Source: an uncultured Celeribacter sp.
GTDB lineage: Bacteria > Pseudomonadota > Alphaproteobacteria > Rhodobacterales > Rhodobacteraceae
DNA: 64,000 nucleotides
Reading direction: 5' to 3'
Assembly (NCBI RefSeq): GCF_963676475.1
Contig: NZ_OY781107.1
Span: 186,001-250,000 of the forward strand
Shown here: one piece after another, positions 16,197 to 24,969 of the stretch
How the letters are laid out: the number at the start of each line of letters is the position of its first letter
Position numbering within the stretch: position 1 is the first letter of the stretch
Position numbers and translations under genes: made by a program
The notes under the pieces: model-generated
What the model was told of the DNA's origin: nothing
Database searches by the model: none
What the model saw: the letters and a program-made list of their open reading frames with translations, nothing else

Positions 16197-17068
16197 TTCT
16201 TCTGCCTCGGATTGAGCGCATCGTTGAGCCCTTCGCCCAGAAGCGAGAAGGACAGCACAGTCAGGATGATCGCGATGCCGGGGATGACGGCGCAGTAAGG
16301 GGCGGAGCGCAGCACGGCGCGGCCTTGACCGATCATATTGCCCCAGCTTGCGTAGTTCGGGTCGCCCAGCGAAAGAAAGGCCAGCGCGCTTTCCATCAGG
16401 ATCGACAGCGCCATGATGACGGAGGCGTAAACGACGATGGGCGGCAAAGCGTTGGGCAAAATTTCGCGGAAGATGATCGAGGTGTTCGACACGCCGAGAT
16501 TGCGGGCGGCATCTACGAATTCACGATGCCGCAGCGACATGAATTCGGCACGCACCATGCGGGCAGGCGCGGTCCAACTGACGATACCAATGGCCAGCGT
16601 GATCCATTCGATCTTGGACCCCATGATGGCGACGAGCGTCAGCAACAGGACAAAGTTCGGGATGGTCTGAAACGCCTCGGTGATGCGCATCAAGACGTCA
16701 TCGACCCAGCCGCCAAAGTAGCCCGCCAGCGCGCCGATCACGACGCCGATGACGATGGCCACAAGCGTGGCGACGACGCCGATCAAAAGCGAAATACGCG
16801 CGCCGTAGAACACACCGGAGAGCACATCGCGGCCCAACTGATCCGTGCCCAAAGGCGTGTCCCAGTTCATGAACGGCGGGGTGAGCGGTTCCCCCGCGCG
16901 GCGCAGAGGGTCGCCGGGATCAATGAGGCCCGCCGTCAGCGCCATCAGCACGACGAGGACAAAGAGCACAAGACCAAGCAAAGCGGCGCGGTTGCGTTTG
17001 TAGCGGCGCCAGAACATGACGTAACGCGGCGGCTCGGGCGGGGCGATTTCTGTATCGGCGAAGGTCAT
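16193..17068 (-). CDS. Peptide/opine-type ABC transporter permease (DppC type)
   Basis: A 291-residue inner-membrane protein with about six transmembrane helices. The N-terminal OppC-type segment (FWRRYKRNRAALLGLVLF) precedes a long periplasmic loop (GEPLTPPFMNWDTPLGTDQL GRDVLSG region), and the BPD_transp_1 EAA loop lies near residue 200 (EFVDAARNLGVSNTSIIFRE). It pairs with the DppB-type protein to form the channel. Its start overlaps the stop of the DppB gene (ATGA at 17065-17068) and its end overlaps the ATPase start. The substrate class (peptide, opine or modified amino acid) cannot be read from the permease. Confidence 0.92.
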   Translation of the reverse strand: MTFADTEIAPPEPPRYVMFWRRYKRNRAALLGLVLFVLVVLMALTAGLIDPGDPLRRAGEPLTPPFMNWDTPLGTDQLGRDVLSGVFYGARISLLIGVVATLVAIVIGVVIGALAGYFGGWVDDVLMRITEAFQTIPNFVLLLTLVAIMGSKIEWITLAIGIVSWTAPARMVRAEFMSLRHREFVDAARNLGVSNTSIIFREILPNALPPIVVYASVIMALSILMESALAFLSLGDPNYASWGNMIGQGRAVLRSAPYCAVIPGIAIILTVLSFSLLGEGLNDALNPRQKK

Positions 17069-18054
17069 GCGAGTTCGATCCGGCTGTCGAGACGTGCATA
17101 GAGCAGGTCGGTGAGGAAATTGACGACGACGACGATGATGGCGCAGAGGAAAATGATGCCCATCAAGGTGTTCATGTCGCGCTGAACGACGGACTGGTAG
17201 GCCAGTTGGCCCAGTCCCGGCAGTGTGAAGATGGTTTCAACCACGATGGAGCCGCCCAGAACGGTGGAGAACTGAAGCCCCAAAAGCGTGACCACCGGCA
17301 AGAGCGCGTTGCGCATGATGTGGTGGATCATGAGGCGGCCTTCGCGGGCACCCTTGGCGCGGGCGGTGCGGACATAATCGAGATCGGCGACTTCCATCAC
17401 GGAGGCCCGCATCAGGCGCAGGTAAAACGCCAGATAGATCAGCGACAAAGCGGTCGTCGGCATGATCAGGTGGCGCACCACATCCCAGACGTGATCCCAG
17501 CCGGTGTAAAAGGCGGCGATGGTCTTGATCCCGCCCACCGGCAGCCAGCCGAGTTTCACAGAGAAGACCAGCATCAGCATCAGCGACAGGAAGAACGACG
17601 GGGTGGCGTAGAACACCAGGCCAAGGATGGAAATCAGGTTGTCGGTCGCGGAATAGGCACGCCGCGCGGCAATGGCGCCCAGCACGATCCCGGCCGTAAA
17701 GGCGATGCTCAAAGAGGCGGCCATCAGCATCAGTGTGGTGCCGAGGCGGTCCATCAAAACGGTCGCGACGGGTTGTTCATAGACAAAGGACCAGCCGAAA
17801 TCGAAAGACGCCAGCTTGACCATATAGCGCCAGAGCTGCACCCAAATGGGTTGGTCGAGACCGTATTCGGCCCGAAGCCGCGCGATGAAGGCGGCATCCG
17901 CGCCCCCCATGTCGCCCACAAGCGCATCGACGGTGTCGCCGGGCGCCAGTTTGAGCAAAAGAAACGTGCCGATCATGATCAGGATGACCACGGGAATGGC
18001 CTGAATCAGACGCCTCAGCGCATAGGTCAGGATCGGGGGCATGTGCAGTGTCAT
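17065..18054 (-). CDS. Peptide/opine-type ABC transporter permease (DppB type)
   Basis: A 329-residue inner-membrane permease with six helices. It begins with the typical OppB segment (LTYALRRLIQAIPVVILIMI) and a GDTVDALVG periplasmic loop, and has the EAA motif at DYVRTARAKGAREGRLMIHH followed by the family block TLLGLQFSTVLGGSIVVETIF. Three in-frame starts exist (18078, 18054, 18042). I chose 18054 because AAGGAT lies about 10 bases upstream and 18078 has no visible ribosome binding site. It is separated from the upstream binding-protein gene by a GC-rich hairpin and overlaps the DppC gene at its 3' end. Confidence 0.9.
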   Translation of the reverse strand: MTLHMPPILTYALRRLIQAIPVVILIMIGTFLLLKLAPGDTVDALVGDMGGADAAFIARLRAEYGLDQPIWVQLWRYMVKLASFDFGWSFVYEQPVATVLMDRLGTTLMLMAASLSIAFTAGIVLGAIAARRAYSATDNLISILGLVFYATPSFFLSLMLMLVFSVKLGWLPVGGIKTIAAFYTGWDHVWDVVRHLIMPTTALSLIYLAFYLRLMRASVMEVADLDYVRTARAKGAREGRLMIHHIMRNALLPVVTLLGLQFSTVLGGSIVVETIFTLPGLGQLAYQSVVQRDMNTLMGIIFLCAIIVVVVNFLTDLLYARLDSRIELA

Positions 18055-18110
18055 TGTCTTTGGATCCTTCGGGATCATAGTGGAATCATCGTTCGGGAAA
18101 GAGGAAAAAG

Positions 18111-18138
18111 GGCGGGCGCGAAGGGAGGCACGCCCGCC
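18111..18138 (-). terminator. GC-rich hairpin between binding-protein and permease genes
   Basis: GGCGGGCG at 18111-18118 pairs with CGCCCGCC at 18131-18138 around a 12-base loop, 9 bases after the binding-protein stop. No T tract follows on the minus strand. It probably acts as a partial terminator or 3'-end stabiliser that raises binding-protein expression over the membrane genes. The same arrangement is found in the other three transporter operons of this window. Confidence 0.5.
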
Positions 18139-18147
18139 AGTGTCAGA

Positions 18148-19743
18148 TCACTGTTCGAGCCAGAGATCGTACCAGCTCGACGAGTTCCACCGCGGTGTGT
18201 TGTGGTGGTTGTGGAGCTTTTTGGAGGTCACAGAGATGAACGGGTGTTCGATCGCGAAGATCACCGGCAGCTCTTCCATCGCACGGGCCTGAATCTCGTG
18301 ATACATTGCGGCGCGTTTCTCGACGTCAAGTTCGGAGGCAGCATCGTCGATCATTTGGTCCATTTCCTCGTCCTTCCAACCGAACTGGTTGGTCCAGGGC
18401 GTGCCATTCGGCTGACCGGACCGCAGCCAGACCATGGTGGAGACCGCCGGGTCGGAGCGGAACTGGTGCCAGCCGTTCGCGGTGTCGAAATCATGGTCAC
18501 GGTACACGCCATTGAGGAAGCCCGGCGCATCGTTCGTGAGAATTTCGACGTCGATGCCGATCTCTTTCATCGCCTGCGCATAATATTCGGCCCAAAGCTG
18601 GGTGTATTCGCCCCAAGGCGCCGGACGGTGTTTCAGGTGGAAACGATAGCCGTCGTCTTGCACCGGATAACCGGCATCGTCGAGCATCTGTTTGGCCAGT
18701 TCCGGGTCGTAGTCATAGGTCGGCACGTCGTCGGTGTAGTTGACACCACCGGCGCTCGGCACCGGACCGCGGCCCGGCTTGGCGTAACCGTGCATGATCG
18801 TCTGGATCGCATAGTCGATGTCCAGACCATGATACATCGCCTGACGCACTTTCAGGTCGGCGAGGATCGGGTTGCGGTGATTGAACTCGACCGTCGAGTG
18901 GGCGACGTTGTTTTCATAGCCCATGGTGCCCACGTCAAAGCGATCATCCTCACCAAAGCGCGCCACATCGGCCATGGACACGCCGATAAAGCCGGACTCA
19001 TGCACTTCGCCCGCTTCCAAAGCGGCGGCGGCGGCGGATTTGTCCTTGATGAACCGCCAGACGATGCGGTCGAGATAAGGGTAGCCCTCGCGCCAGTAGT
19101 CTTCGTTCTTCTCCGCCAAAACATACTGCCCACGCTGATATTCGACGAATTTGAACGGGCCGGTGCCGACGGGGGCGGTGTTGTATTCGTTCTTCAGGAT
19201 GTCGGTGCCTTCGAACAGGTGTTTCGGCACCGGGTGCCCCAGATCGGGCATGGCGGCGACGAAAAGCTCAAGCGGCATCGGTTTGGAATAGTTGAACACC
19301 GCCGTGTGCGGCGTCGGGCAATCGACGCTTTCAAGATGCGCCTGAAGCGCGGAAGAGTAGTTCAGCAGCTCTTTCCAAAGCTCCATCGCGGAAAAGGCCA
19401 CGTCGTCACAGGTGAAGGGCTCGCCATCGTGCCAGTTCACGCCTTCGCGCAGCTGCACGGTGATGGCCAGACCGTCGTCGGAGCTGGACCATTCGGTCGC
19501 CAGCACCGGCTCGTAGCCCTCATAGCTTTTGTCGATCAGCGGCTCCATGATCTTGCCGGTGATGTTGTACACCCCGGTCGAGGCGCGCAGACCCGGATTG
19601 AGGATACGCTGTTCGGAAATCATGTGGATGACGGCGGTGCCGCCCTTTTGGACCTCTTCCTGCGCCTGGGCCGAAAAGGCCACGGAACTCAGAGCCCCGG
19701 TCATGGCGAGCGTCAGCCCCGCCTGTTTCATCGTCAAACTCAT
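18148..19743 (-). CDS. Periplasmic substrate-binding protein of peptide/opine ABC transporter (SBP family 5)
   Basis: A 531-residue binding protein. The N-terminus is a Sec signal peptide (MKQAGLTLAMTGALSSVAFS, cleavage probably after AQA near residue 27). SBP family 5 landmarks are present: LVATEW-like PVLATEWSSSDDGLAITVQL, REGVNWHDGEPFTCDDV, APVGTGPFKFVEY, and VRQAMYHGLDIDYAI. It would capture the substrate in the periplasm for the DppB/C-type channel. It is the first gene of the operon, and its promoter must lie in the 198-bp gap that separates it from the divergent SDR-VOC-Lrp operon. The high Trp/Asn content of the C-terminal region is ordinary for the family. Substrate unknown. Confidence 0.92.
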   Translation of the reverse strand: MSLTMKQAGLTLAMTGALSSVAFSAQAQEEVQKGGTAVIHMISEQRILNPGLRASTGVYNITGKIMEPLIDKSYEGYEPVLATEWSSSDDGLAITVQLREGVNWHDGEPFTCDDVAFSAMELWKELLNYSSALQAHLESVDCPTPHTAVFNYSKPMPLELFVAAMPDLGHPVPKHLFEGTDILKNEYNTAPVGTGPFKFVEYQRGQYVLAEKNEDYWREGYPYLDRIVWRFIKDKSAAAAALEAGEVHESGFIGVSMADVARFGEDDRFDVGTMGYENNVAHSTVEFNHRNPILADLKVRQAMYHGLDIDYAIQTIMHGYAKPGRGPVPSAGGVNYTDDVPTYDYDPELAKQMLDDAGYPVQDDGYRFHLKHRPAPWGEYTQLWAEYYAQAMKEIGIDVEILTNDAPGFLNGVYRDHDFDTANGWHQFRSDPAVSTMVWLRSGQPNGTPWTNQFGWKDEEMDQMIDDAASELDVEKRAAMYHEIQARAMEELPVIFAIEHPFISVTSKKLHNHHNTPRWNSSSWYDLWLEQ

Positions 19744-19941
19744 CTTTTCTGGTTCTCCCGGTCGATTTTTCGCCCGTTTGCGGGCTTGTACGGTCTAATC
19801 GCCCTTTCACCTGAGGGAAACCAAATGCATTCGTCAACATAAAAAACCAACTTTCACTACAAGATTAGAAAAAAAATCTACACTAAGATTAAATATTGGT
19901 GATAATATACTCAATAAGATGACAATGCTGGGACGGAACAT
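19744..19941. promoter_or_regulatory. Divergent promoter region, transporter operon / SDR operon
   Basis: This 198-bp intergenic segment contains an A/T-rich core at about 19840-19925, in sharp contrast to the GC-rich genes. It must carry the promoters of both divergent operons and is the natural place for Lrp-type regulator binding, since an Lrp gene ends the rightward operon. I could not define a specific operator. Confidence 0.45.
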
Positions 19942-20652
19942 ATGACAAAAACTGCATGGATCACCGGGGCGGGCTCCGGCATCGGCGCGGCCATGGCGAA
20001 AGGCTTTGCCGAGGCTGGCTATCGCGTGGCTTTGACGGCACGAGGGCGCGCGAGCCTTGAGGCGGCGGTGGCCACCCTGCCCGATCCAGAGGCCGCTTTG
20101 ATCCTCCCCGGCGACGTCACCGACCGTACGGGCATGGCCAAGGCCGCCGAGACCATCGTGGCGTGGTCCGGCGGGTTGCATGTGCTGTGTAACAACGCGG
20201 GGCTGAACATTCCGAAACGCAGCTGGGCCGATCTGGATTGGGAAAGCTGGGACCGGGTGATCGACGTCAACATCACCGGCGCACTCAATGTGATTGCCGC
20301 CTGCCTGCCGATCATGCGGGCGCAAAAGGACGGCGTGATGATCCACAGCTCAAGCTGGGCCGGTCGGTTCCATTCGCCAGTCAGCGGCGTGGTTTACGGC
20401 GCCTCGAAACATGCGCTCTCCGATCTGTCGCTGAGCCTCAACGACGAAGAGGGCAAGAACGGCATCCGTTCCACCGCGCTTTGCCCCGCCGAGGTGGCGA
20501 CCCCGCTCTTGGCAAAACGCCCCGGTTTCGATGCCGAGAAAATGGCCGCGATGATCCAGCCCGAAGACATGGCGAAAACCGCGCTCTTTGTGGCGGAGAT
20601 GCAGCCCGGCATTTGCCTGCCTGAAATTGTCCTGAGCCCCGTTCGCACATAA
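19942..20652 (+). CDS. Short-chain dehydrogenase/reductase (SDR)
   Basis: A 236-residue classical SDR. The N-terminal NAD(P)-binding motif is TGAGSGIGAAMAKGFAEAG, the structural NNAG block is VLCNNAGLNIP, the catalytic Ser is in HSSSWAGRF, and the catalytic Tyr/Lys pair is in VYGASKHALS. It should interconvert an alcohol and a ketone in the cytoplasm. It is the first gene of a rightward operon with a VOC-family gene (25-bp gap) and an Lrp-type regulator (ATGA overlap). It faces the transporter operon across a shared promoter region, so it probably acts on the same imported compound or a product of it. The substrate cannot be read from sequence. Confidence 0.88.
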   Translation: MTKTAWITGAGSGIGAAMAKGFAEAGYRVALTARGRASLEAAVATLPDPEAALILPGDVTDRTGMAKAAETIVAWSGGLHVLCNNAGLNIPKRSWADLDWESWDRVIDVNITGALNVIAACLPIMRAQKDGVMIHSSSWAGRFHSPVSGVVYGASKHALSDLSLSLNDEEGKNGIRSTALCPAEVATPLLAKRPGFDAEKMAAMIQPEDMAKTALFVAEMQPGICLPEIVLSPVRT

Positions 20653-20677
20653 CGCCTATTTATAAAGAGACACGCAC

Positions 20678-21550
20678 ATGACCCATCCTGTCCCCCATCC
20701 TGTCCATGGCATCGACCATTGTTTTGCCCTCGTCGACGATCTCGACCATGCCGCTGCGCAGTATAAGGCGCTTGGCTTTACCCTCTCGCCGCGCGGTACG
20801 CATTCCGCCGCCAAGGGCACGGCGAATTACACCATCATGTTCCCCGACGATTATTTCGAACTTTTGGGTGTCGTCACCCCGACCGAGTTGAATGCCCCTC
20901 GCCGCGAGATGTTGACCACCATGGGTCAGGGGCTTCATGCCATCGCCTGTCGTATCGACGATGCCGAAGCCGCCGCCGGGGCGCTGGGTGATTTGGGCAT
21001 CGCCACAGAGGGGCTTGGCAGCTTTTCGCGCCCGGTTCCCCTGCCCGATGGGTCCGAAGGCACCGCCGCCTTTTCCACCGTCAGCTTTACGCCAGAGGAG
21101 GTTCCTCTGGGCATGGTTTTCATGTGCCAACACAAGACCCGCGAAACGGTCTGGATTCCCGAACTCCTTGAGCACGCCAACACCACCTGTGGATTGGACG
21201 CCGTGCTTGCGATCTCCGAGACACCCGAAGCGGACGCACCGCGATTTGCCCAGCTTTGGGCCGACGGCGCGGTTCACACAGAAGATGGGCTGACCACGAT
21301 CACAACCGGCCCCAACTCCGCCCCGCTGATCCTCGCCACAGCCGACCGAATGGCGGCGCTCTATCCCGGCATCGACCTTTCCGCGACAACCAAGGGCGCC
21401 TTTACCGCGCTGCGCCTCAAAGTACGCAGCCTTGAAACCCTGCGGCATTGTCTTAAAGATGCGCATGTAAATATATTTGAGACCACCACCGGTCTGGCCG
21501 TGGGGCCTGAATTTTCAGCCGGTGTCCTTTTGGAGTTTGTTGCCGCATGA
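20678..21550 (+). CDS. VOC-superfamily (glyoxalase/dioxygenase-like) protein
   Basis: A 290-residue protein of two vicinal-oxygen-chelate halves. The first half opens with VHGIDHCFALVDDLDHAAAQ YKALGFTLSPRG, with His14 as a likely metal ligand, followed by YTIMFPDDYFELLG containing the Glu ligand position. The second half starts around residue 160 (NTTCGLDAVLAISETPEAD) and its motifs are more degenerate. The overall length matches the glyoxalase-like 'VOC family' proteins found beside SDRs in Rhodobacteraceae. It could be a lyase, isomerase or dioxygenase. It is co-transcribed with the SDR before it and overlaps the Lrp gene at ATGA. Function is unassigned beyond the superfamily. Confidence 0.75.
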   Translation: MTHPVPHPVHGIDHCFALVDDLDHAAAQYKALGFTLSPRGTHSAAKGTANYTIMFPDDYFELLGVVTPTELNAPRREMLTTMGQGLHAIACRIDDAEAAAGALGDLGIATEGLGSFSRPVPLPDGSEGTAAFSTVSFTPEEVPLGMVFMCQHKTRETVWIPELLEHANTTCGLDAVLAISETPEADAPRFAQLWADGAVHTEDGLTTITTGPNSAPLILATADRMAALYPGIDLSATTKGAFTALRLKVRSLETLRHCLKDAHVNIFETTTGLAVGPEFSAGVLLEFVAA

Positions 21551-22059
21551 CAGAACCTCGCCCCCGCAAGACCGGATCGAAACCGATCGAAAGCATGACC
21601 TTCGACGAGACCGACCGACGCATTCTTGAGATTCTACAACAGGACAGCGACACGCCGATTCAGGCCATTTCCGAAGCGGTGGGCCTGTCGACAAACCCAT
21701 GTTGGCGGCGGATCAAGCGGATGGAAGAGGCCGGCGTGATCAAGAAACGCGTTGTCCTCGTGGATCAGATCCGCGCCAATGTGCCCCTGACCGTGTTCAT
21801 TGGCGTGAGCACCTCGCGCCATGAAATTGATTGGCTCAACACCTTTCGCGAGTTGATCGACGAGATTCCGGAAGTGGTCGAGGCCTATCGTCTCACGGGG
21901 ACCGTGGATTACATTCTCAAGGTCGTCGTCGCCGACATGGCCGCCTATGACGCGGTCTACAAGCGCATGATCCAACGGCTGGAATTCAGTCAGGTCAATT
22001 CCATGATTTCCATGGAAGAACTGAAATTCACCACGGCCATCCCGACCTCTTATTTGTAA
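21547..22059 (+). CDS. Lrp/AsnC-family transcriptional regulator
   Basis: A 170-residue DNA-binding regulator. After a 16-residue N-terminal extension it has the Lrp helix-turn-helix (DETDRRILEILQQDSDTPIQ, then LSTNPCWRRIKRMEEAGVI) and a C-terminal RAM ligand-binding domain (VVEAYRLTGTVDYILKVVV). It overlaps the VOC gene by ATGA and is probably co-transcribed with it. Lrp-type proteins in such clusters usually sense the amino-acid-like substrate or product of the adjacent operon, which fits the peptide/opine transporter and PLP-enzyme operon across the divergent promoter. Its target site was not identified. Confidence 0.92.
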   Translation: MTEPRPRKTGSKPIESMTFDETDRRILEILQQDSDTPIQAISEAVGLSTNPCWRRIKRMEEAGVIKKRVVLVDQIRANVPLTVFIGVSTSRHEIDWLNTFRELIDEIPEVVEAYRLTGTVDYILKVVVADMAAYDAVYKRMIQRLEFSQVNSMISMEELKFTTAIPTSYL

Positions 22060-22286
22060 GACAGTCCAGACATCGCACCTCCTCCGTGAAATCGGTGGGC
22101 AAAAGCAACACCTCGCGGCTTCGATCACCGCAAATGTGAGGAAGAGCCTCGACCATGGCGCCGATCCGCTGTCGGCTGAAACTGCCGGGCCATCACTGGC
22201 GCGGCAGGCTTTGGCGGGATCATGAGCCGCTGAACATCTATGCCAGACAAAATCGCTTCGGCAACCGACACATGCGACGCGGGGGC

Positions 22287-23324
22287 TCAGCTGTTCGCGC
22301 GGCGATTGAAGCGCAGCGAAGACACGAAGGACAGCGCGATGATCGTGGCGCCGAGCAGACCTGTCACCACCTCGGACACATGCACGAGACTTTGTGCGAA
22401 CATGATGACCGCAAGCGCGAGGATGGAATAGAACGCACCGTGTTCGAGAAAACGGAACTCGTTGAGGGTTTCCTTTTCCACCAGCATGATCGTCATCGAA
22501 CGCACATACATCGCACCGATGCCGAGGCCGATGGCGATCAGGAACAGGTTGTTGGTCAGAGCGAAGGCGCCGATCACCCCATCGAAACTGAAGGAGGCAT
22601 CGAGCACTTCGAGATAGAGAAAGGCGCCGAGACCGCCAGCGCGTGCGGCGCTTTGAATTTCGGATTCGGCATCCAGCACATGGCTCAGCGTTTCGACGCA
22701 CATGAACACCACAAGGCCCATGATCGCGGCTTTGAAAAAGGTCGCCTGATCTTCCGTGCCCAGAAAAAGACCGAACCCCAGAACCAACAAAAGCACCGTG
22801 CCATAGGTGACGCCCTTGATCGTGCCCATGGAGCGGAGTTTGCGTTCGATGCGGCTGATCCAGTCAATCTCCTTGGCCTCGTCCATAAAGAACGACAGCG
22901 CCACCATGCCCAAAAACGCGCCACCAAAGGCCGCGATGGAAAGATGGCTCTCGGCCATGATGCGCGCGTATTCCTGCGGCGCGCTGATCGACAGGCGCAG
23001 GGCCTCGACCGGCCCGACCCGCGCGGCGATGGCGACGATGGCCAAAGGAAAGATGATCCGCATGCCGAAGACGGCAATCAGGATGCCCCAGGTCAGGAAC
23101 CTCTGACGCCAGACCGGCGTCATGGTCTTGAGTTTATTCGCATTCACGATGGCATTATCGAAGGACAGGGAGATTTCCAGAACGGCCAGCACAGAGCCGA
23201 TCAACAGGAACGACAGGGCCGCGCGGAGCGTACCGTCGAAGCGGTAGCCAAGCCAAAAAGTCGCCATGAGACCCAGAACCGTCACAAGGATCGCCCATTT
23301 GAAATAGTGAAGTAGCGTTTTCAT
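22287..23324 (-). CDS. DUF475/TerC-family integral membrane protein
   Basis: A 345-residue polytopic inner-membrane protein with about eight to nine hydrophobic helices. Family marks are the acidic residues in membrane segments: LEISLSFDNAIVNANKL near the N-terminus and LEVLDASFSFDGVIGAFALT later, the pattern expected in TerC-related proteins, some of which are linked to metal ion export. ATG 23324 is chosen over 23345 because AAGAGGA lies 6 bases upstream. It starts 22 bases after the stop of the ATPase gene, so it is probably the last gene of the second dipeptide-type operon, an unusual partner for such a transporter. Its function in this context is unknown. Confidence 0.85.
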   Translation of the reverse strand: MKTLLHYFKWAILVTVLGLMATFWLGYRFDGTLRAALSFLLIGSVLAVLEISLSFDNAIVNANKLKTMTPVWRQRFLTWGILIAVFGMRIIFPLAIVAIAARVGPVEALRLSISAPQEYARIMAESHLSIAAFGGAFLGMVALSFFMDEAKEIDWISRIERKLRSMGTIKGVTYGTVLLLVLGFGLFLGTEDQATFFKAAIMGLVVFMCVETLSHVLDAESEIQSAARAGGLGAFLYLEVLDASFSFDGVIGAFALTNNLFLIAIGLGIGAMYVRSMTIMLVEKETLNEFRFLEHGAFYSILALAVIMFAQSLVHVSEVVTGLLGATIIALSFVSSLRFNRRANS

Positions 23325-23346
23325 ATCGTCCTCTTGGAAAGTCATC

Positions 23347-24969
23347 TCAGGCGTTGATGAGCGCCTGCCGCGCCCGGCGGCGTTCGGCCTGAACGTCCGG
23401 GTCGGAATCGAGACCCGCGGCCAAAAGCCGTTGCGTGTACCCCTCTTTGGGGGCGTCGAAAATCTGCCGCACGGAGCCTTGTTCTACGATCTCACCGCGT
23501 TTCATGACCAGAACCCGGTCGGCAAAGTCACGCACCACCGGCAGGTCATGCGCGATAAAGATAAAGGCGATGCCGAGGCGGTCGCGCAGCTCGCCCAAAA
23601 GCGCGATCACCTGCGCCTGAATGGACACGTCGAGCGCGGAGACCGCCTCGTCGCAGATGATCAGATCGGGTTCGAGCGCCAAGGCCCGCGCAATCGCGAT
23701 CCTCTGACGTTGCCCACCCGAGAATTGATGCGGATAGCGCAGCGCGTGATTGGCCTGAAGCCCGACCTGTTCGAGCAATTCCTCAACGCGCGCCCGCCAT
23801 TTCGCCTTTGGCAGGATGTCGGGATGGATCACCCAGGCCTCTGAAATGATGTCATACACGGACATATGCGGATTGAGGGATTGGGTCGGGTCTTGGAACA
23901 CCATCTGCAACTGACGGCGCAGCTTGCCCATCTCTTTCGGGGATTTCGCGAGAATATCCTCGCCCTTCCACGCCACGGTGCCGCCAGAGGCCTCTTCGAG
24001 CCGCAACATGAGCCGCGCAATCGTGGATTTGCCGGAGCCGGATTCGCCCACAACAGCAAGCGTTTCACCCGCGTGGAGATCGAAATTTGCCTCCCTGAGC
24101 GCGTGGAATTGACCGTAGTTTTTTTTCAGCCCCCTCACCTCAAGGATTGGCGTCTTGCTCTGCTCATGGTCGCGCATCGCGCCCTTGCCGGGGGCGGCGG
24201 CCAAAAGCTTGCGCGTGTAGGGGTGCTGCGCGTTGTGATAAAGCGCGCGCGGGGTGCCGCTTTCGACGATCCGCCCGCCTTCCATCACCACCGCACGGTC
24301 GGCGGCCTCGGCCACAACACCCAGATCGTGGGTGATGAGCAACAGGCCCATGCCGGTCTCTGCCTGCAATTCTTCGAGCAAGGACAAAACCTCGGCCTGC
24401 ACCGTGACATCGAGCGCCGTGGTCGGCTCATCCGCGATCAGAATGTCAGGCTTGAGCACCAAAGCCATGGCGATCATGAGGCGTTGCCGCTGACCGCCGG
24501 AGAATTCATGCGGGTATTTGCCCATCGACTCCTTGGCGTTCGGAATGCCGACACGGTCCATCAGTTGCAGCGCACGCGCGTAGGCCTCAGTCTTAGACCG
24601 CCCGTGCGCCATCGCGGTTTCCGCGATTTGCCAGCCGACCGGATAGACCGGATTGAGATGGCCCAGAGGGTCTTGGAAAATCATCGAAATCCGCTTGCCG
24701 TTGAGGCGACGCCGGTCTTCCTCGGAGGCTTTCAGCAAATCCATCCCGTCAAAGAGAATTTCGCCGCTGGTGATCTCGCCCGGCGGCATGTCGATCAGGT
24801 TCATGATCGCAGAGGCCGAGACCGATTTGCCCGACCCGCTTTCCCCCAAGATCGCGAGGGTTTCGCCACGGTCGAGGTGCCAGGAAATGCCGTTCACCGC
24901 ATTGACCATGCCGTTGACGGTGTGAAACCGGACGGAGAGGTCGCGCACTTCGAGAAGATGATCAGCCAT
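23347..24969 (-). CDS. Peptide/opine-type ABC transporter, fused dual ATPase (second operon)
   Basis: A 540-residue protein with two ABC domains: Walker A GESGSGKSVSASAIMN, signature FSGGQRQRLM and Walker B ILIADEP in the first half, and GESGSGKSTIARLM, FSGGQRQRIA and LIICDEA in the second. Both carry the peptide-transporter tail (HNAQHPYTRKLLAAAP in the first). Note that the second Walker B ends DEA, not the usual DEP; this is seen in some family members and need not be inactivating. ATG 24969 is preferred because the ATG overlaps the preceding gene's stop (24962) and GAGGGAAAAAG lies upstream. It powers the second dipeptide-type transporter. Confidence 0.92.
   Translation of the reverse strand: MADHLLEVRDLSVRFHTVNGMVNAVNGISWHLDRGETLAILGESGSGKSVSASAIMNLIDMPPGEITSGEILFDGMDLLKASEEDRRRLNGKRISMIFQDPLGHLNPVYPVGWQIAETAMAHGRSKTEAYARALQLMDRVGIPNAKESMGKYPHEFSGGQRQRLMIAMALVLKPDILIADEPTTALDVTVQAEVLSLLEELQAETGMGLLLITHDLGVVAEAADRAVVMEGGRIVESGTPRALYHNAQHPYTRKLLAAAPGKGAMRDHEQSKTPILEVRGLKKNYGQFHALREANFDLHAGETLAVVGESGSGKSTIARLMLRLEEASGGTVAWKGEDILAKSPKEMGKLRRQLQMVFQDPTQSLNPHMSVYDIISEAWVIHPDILPKAKWRARVEELLEQVGLQANHALRYPHQFSGGQRQRIAIARALALEPDLIICDEAVSALDVSIQAQVIALLGELRDRLGIAFIFIAHDLPVVRDFADRVLVMKRGEIVEQGSVRQIFDAPKEGYTQRLLAAGLDSDPDVQAERRRARQALINA

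Noticed and set aside
17206..19842. Long plus-strand open frame opposite the first transporter genes
   Set aside because: It is His/Gln/Arg-rich and low in hydrophobic order, as expected from the reverse complement of GC-rich membrane and binding-protein genes. The minus-strand genes are certain.
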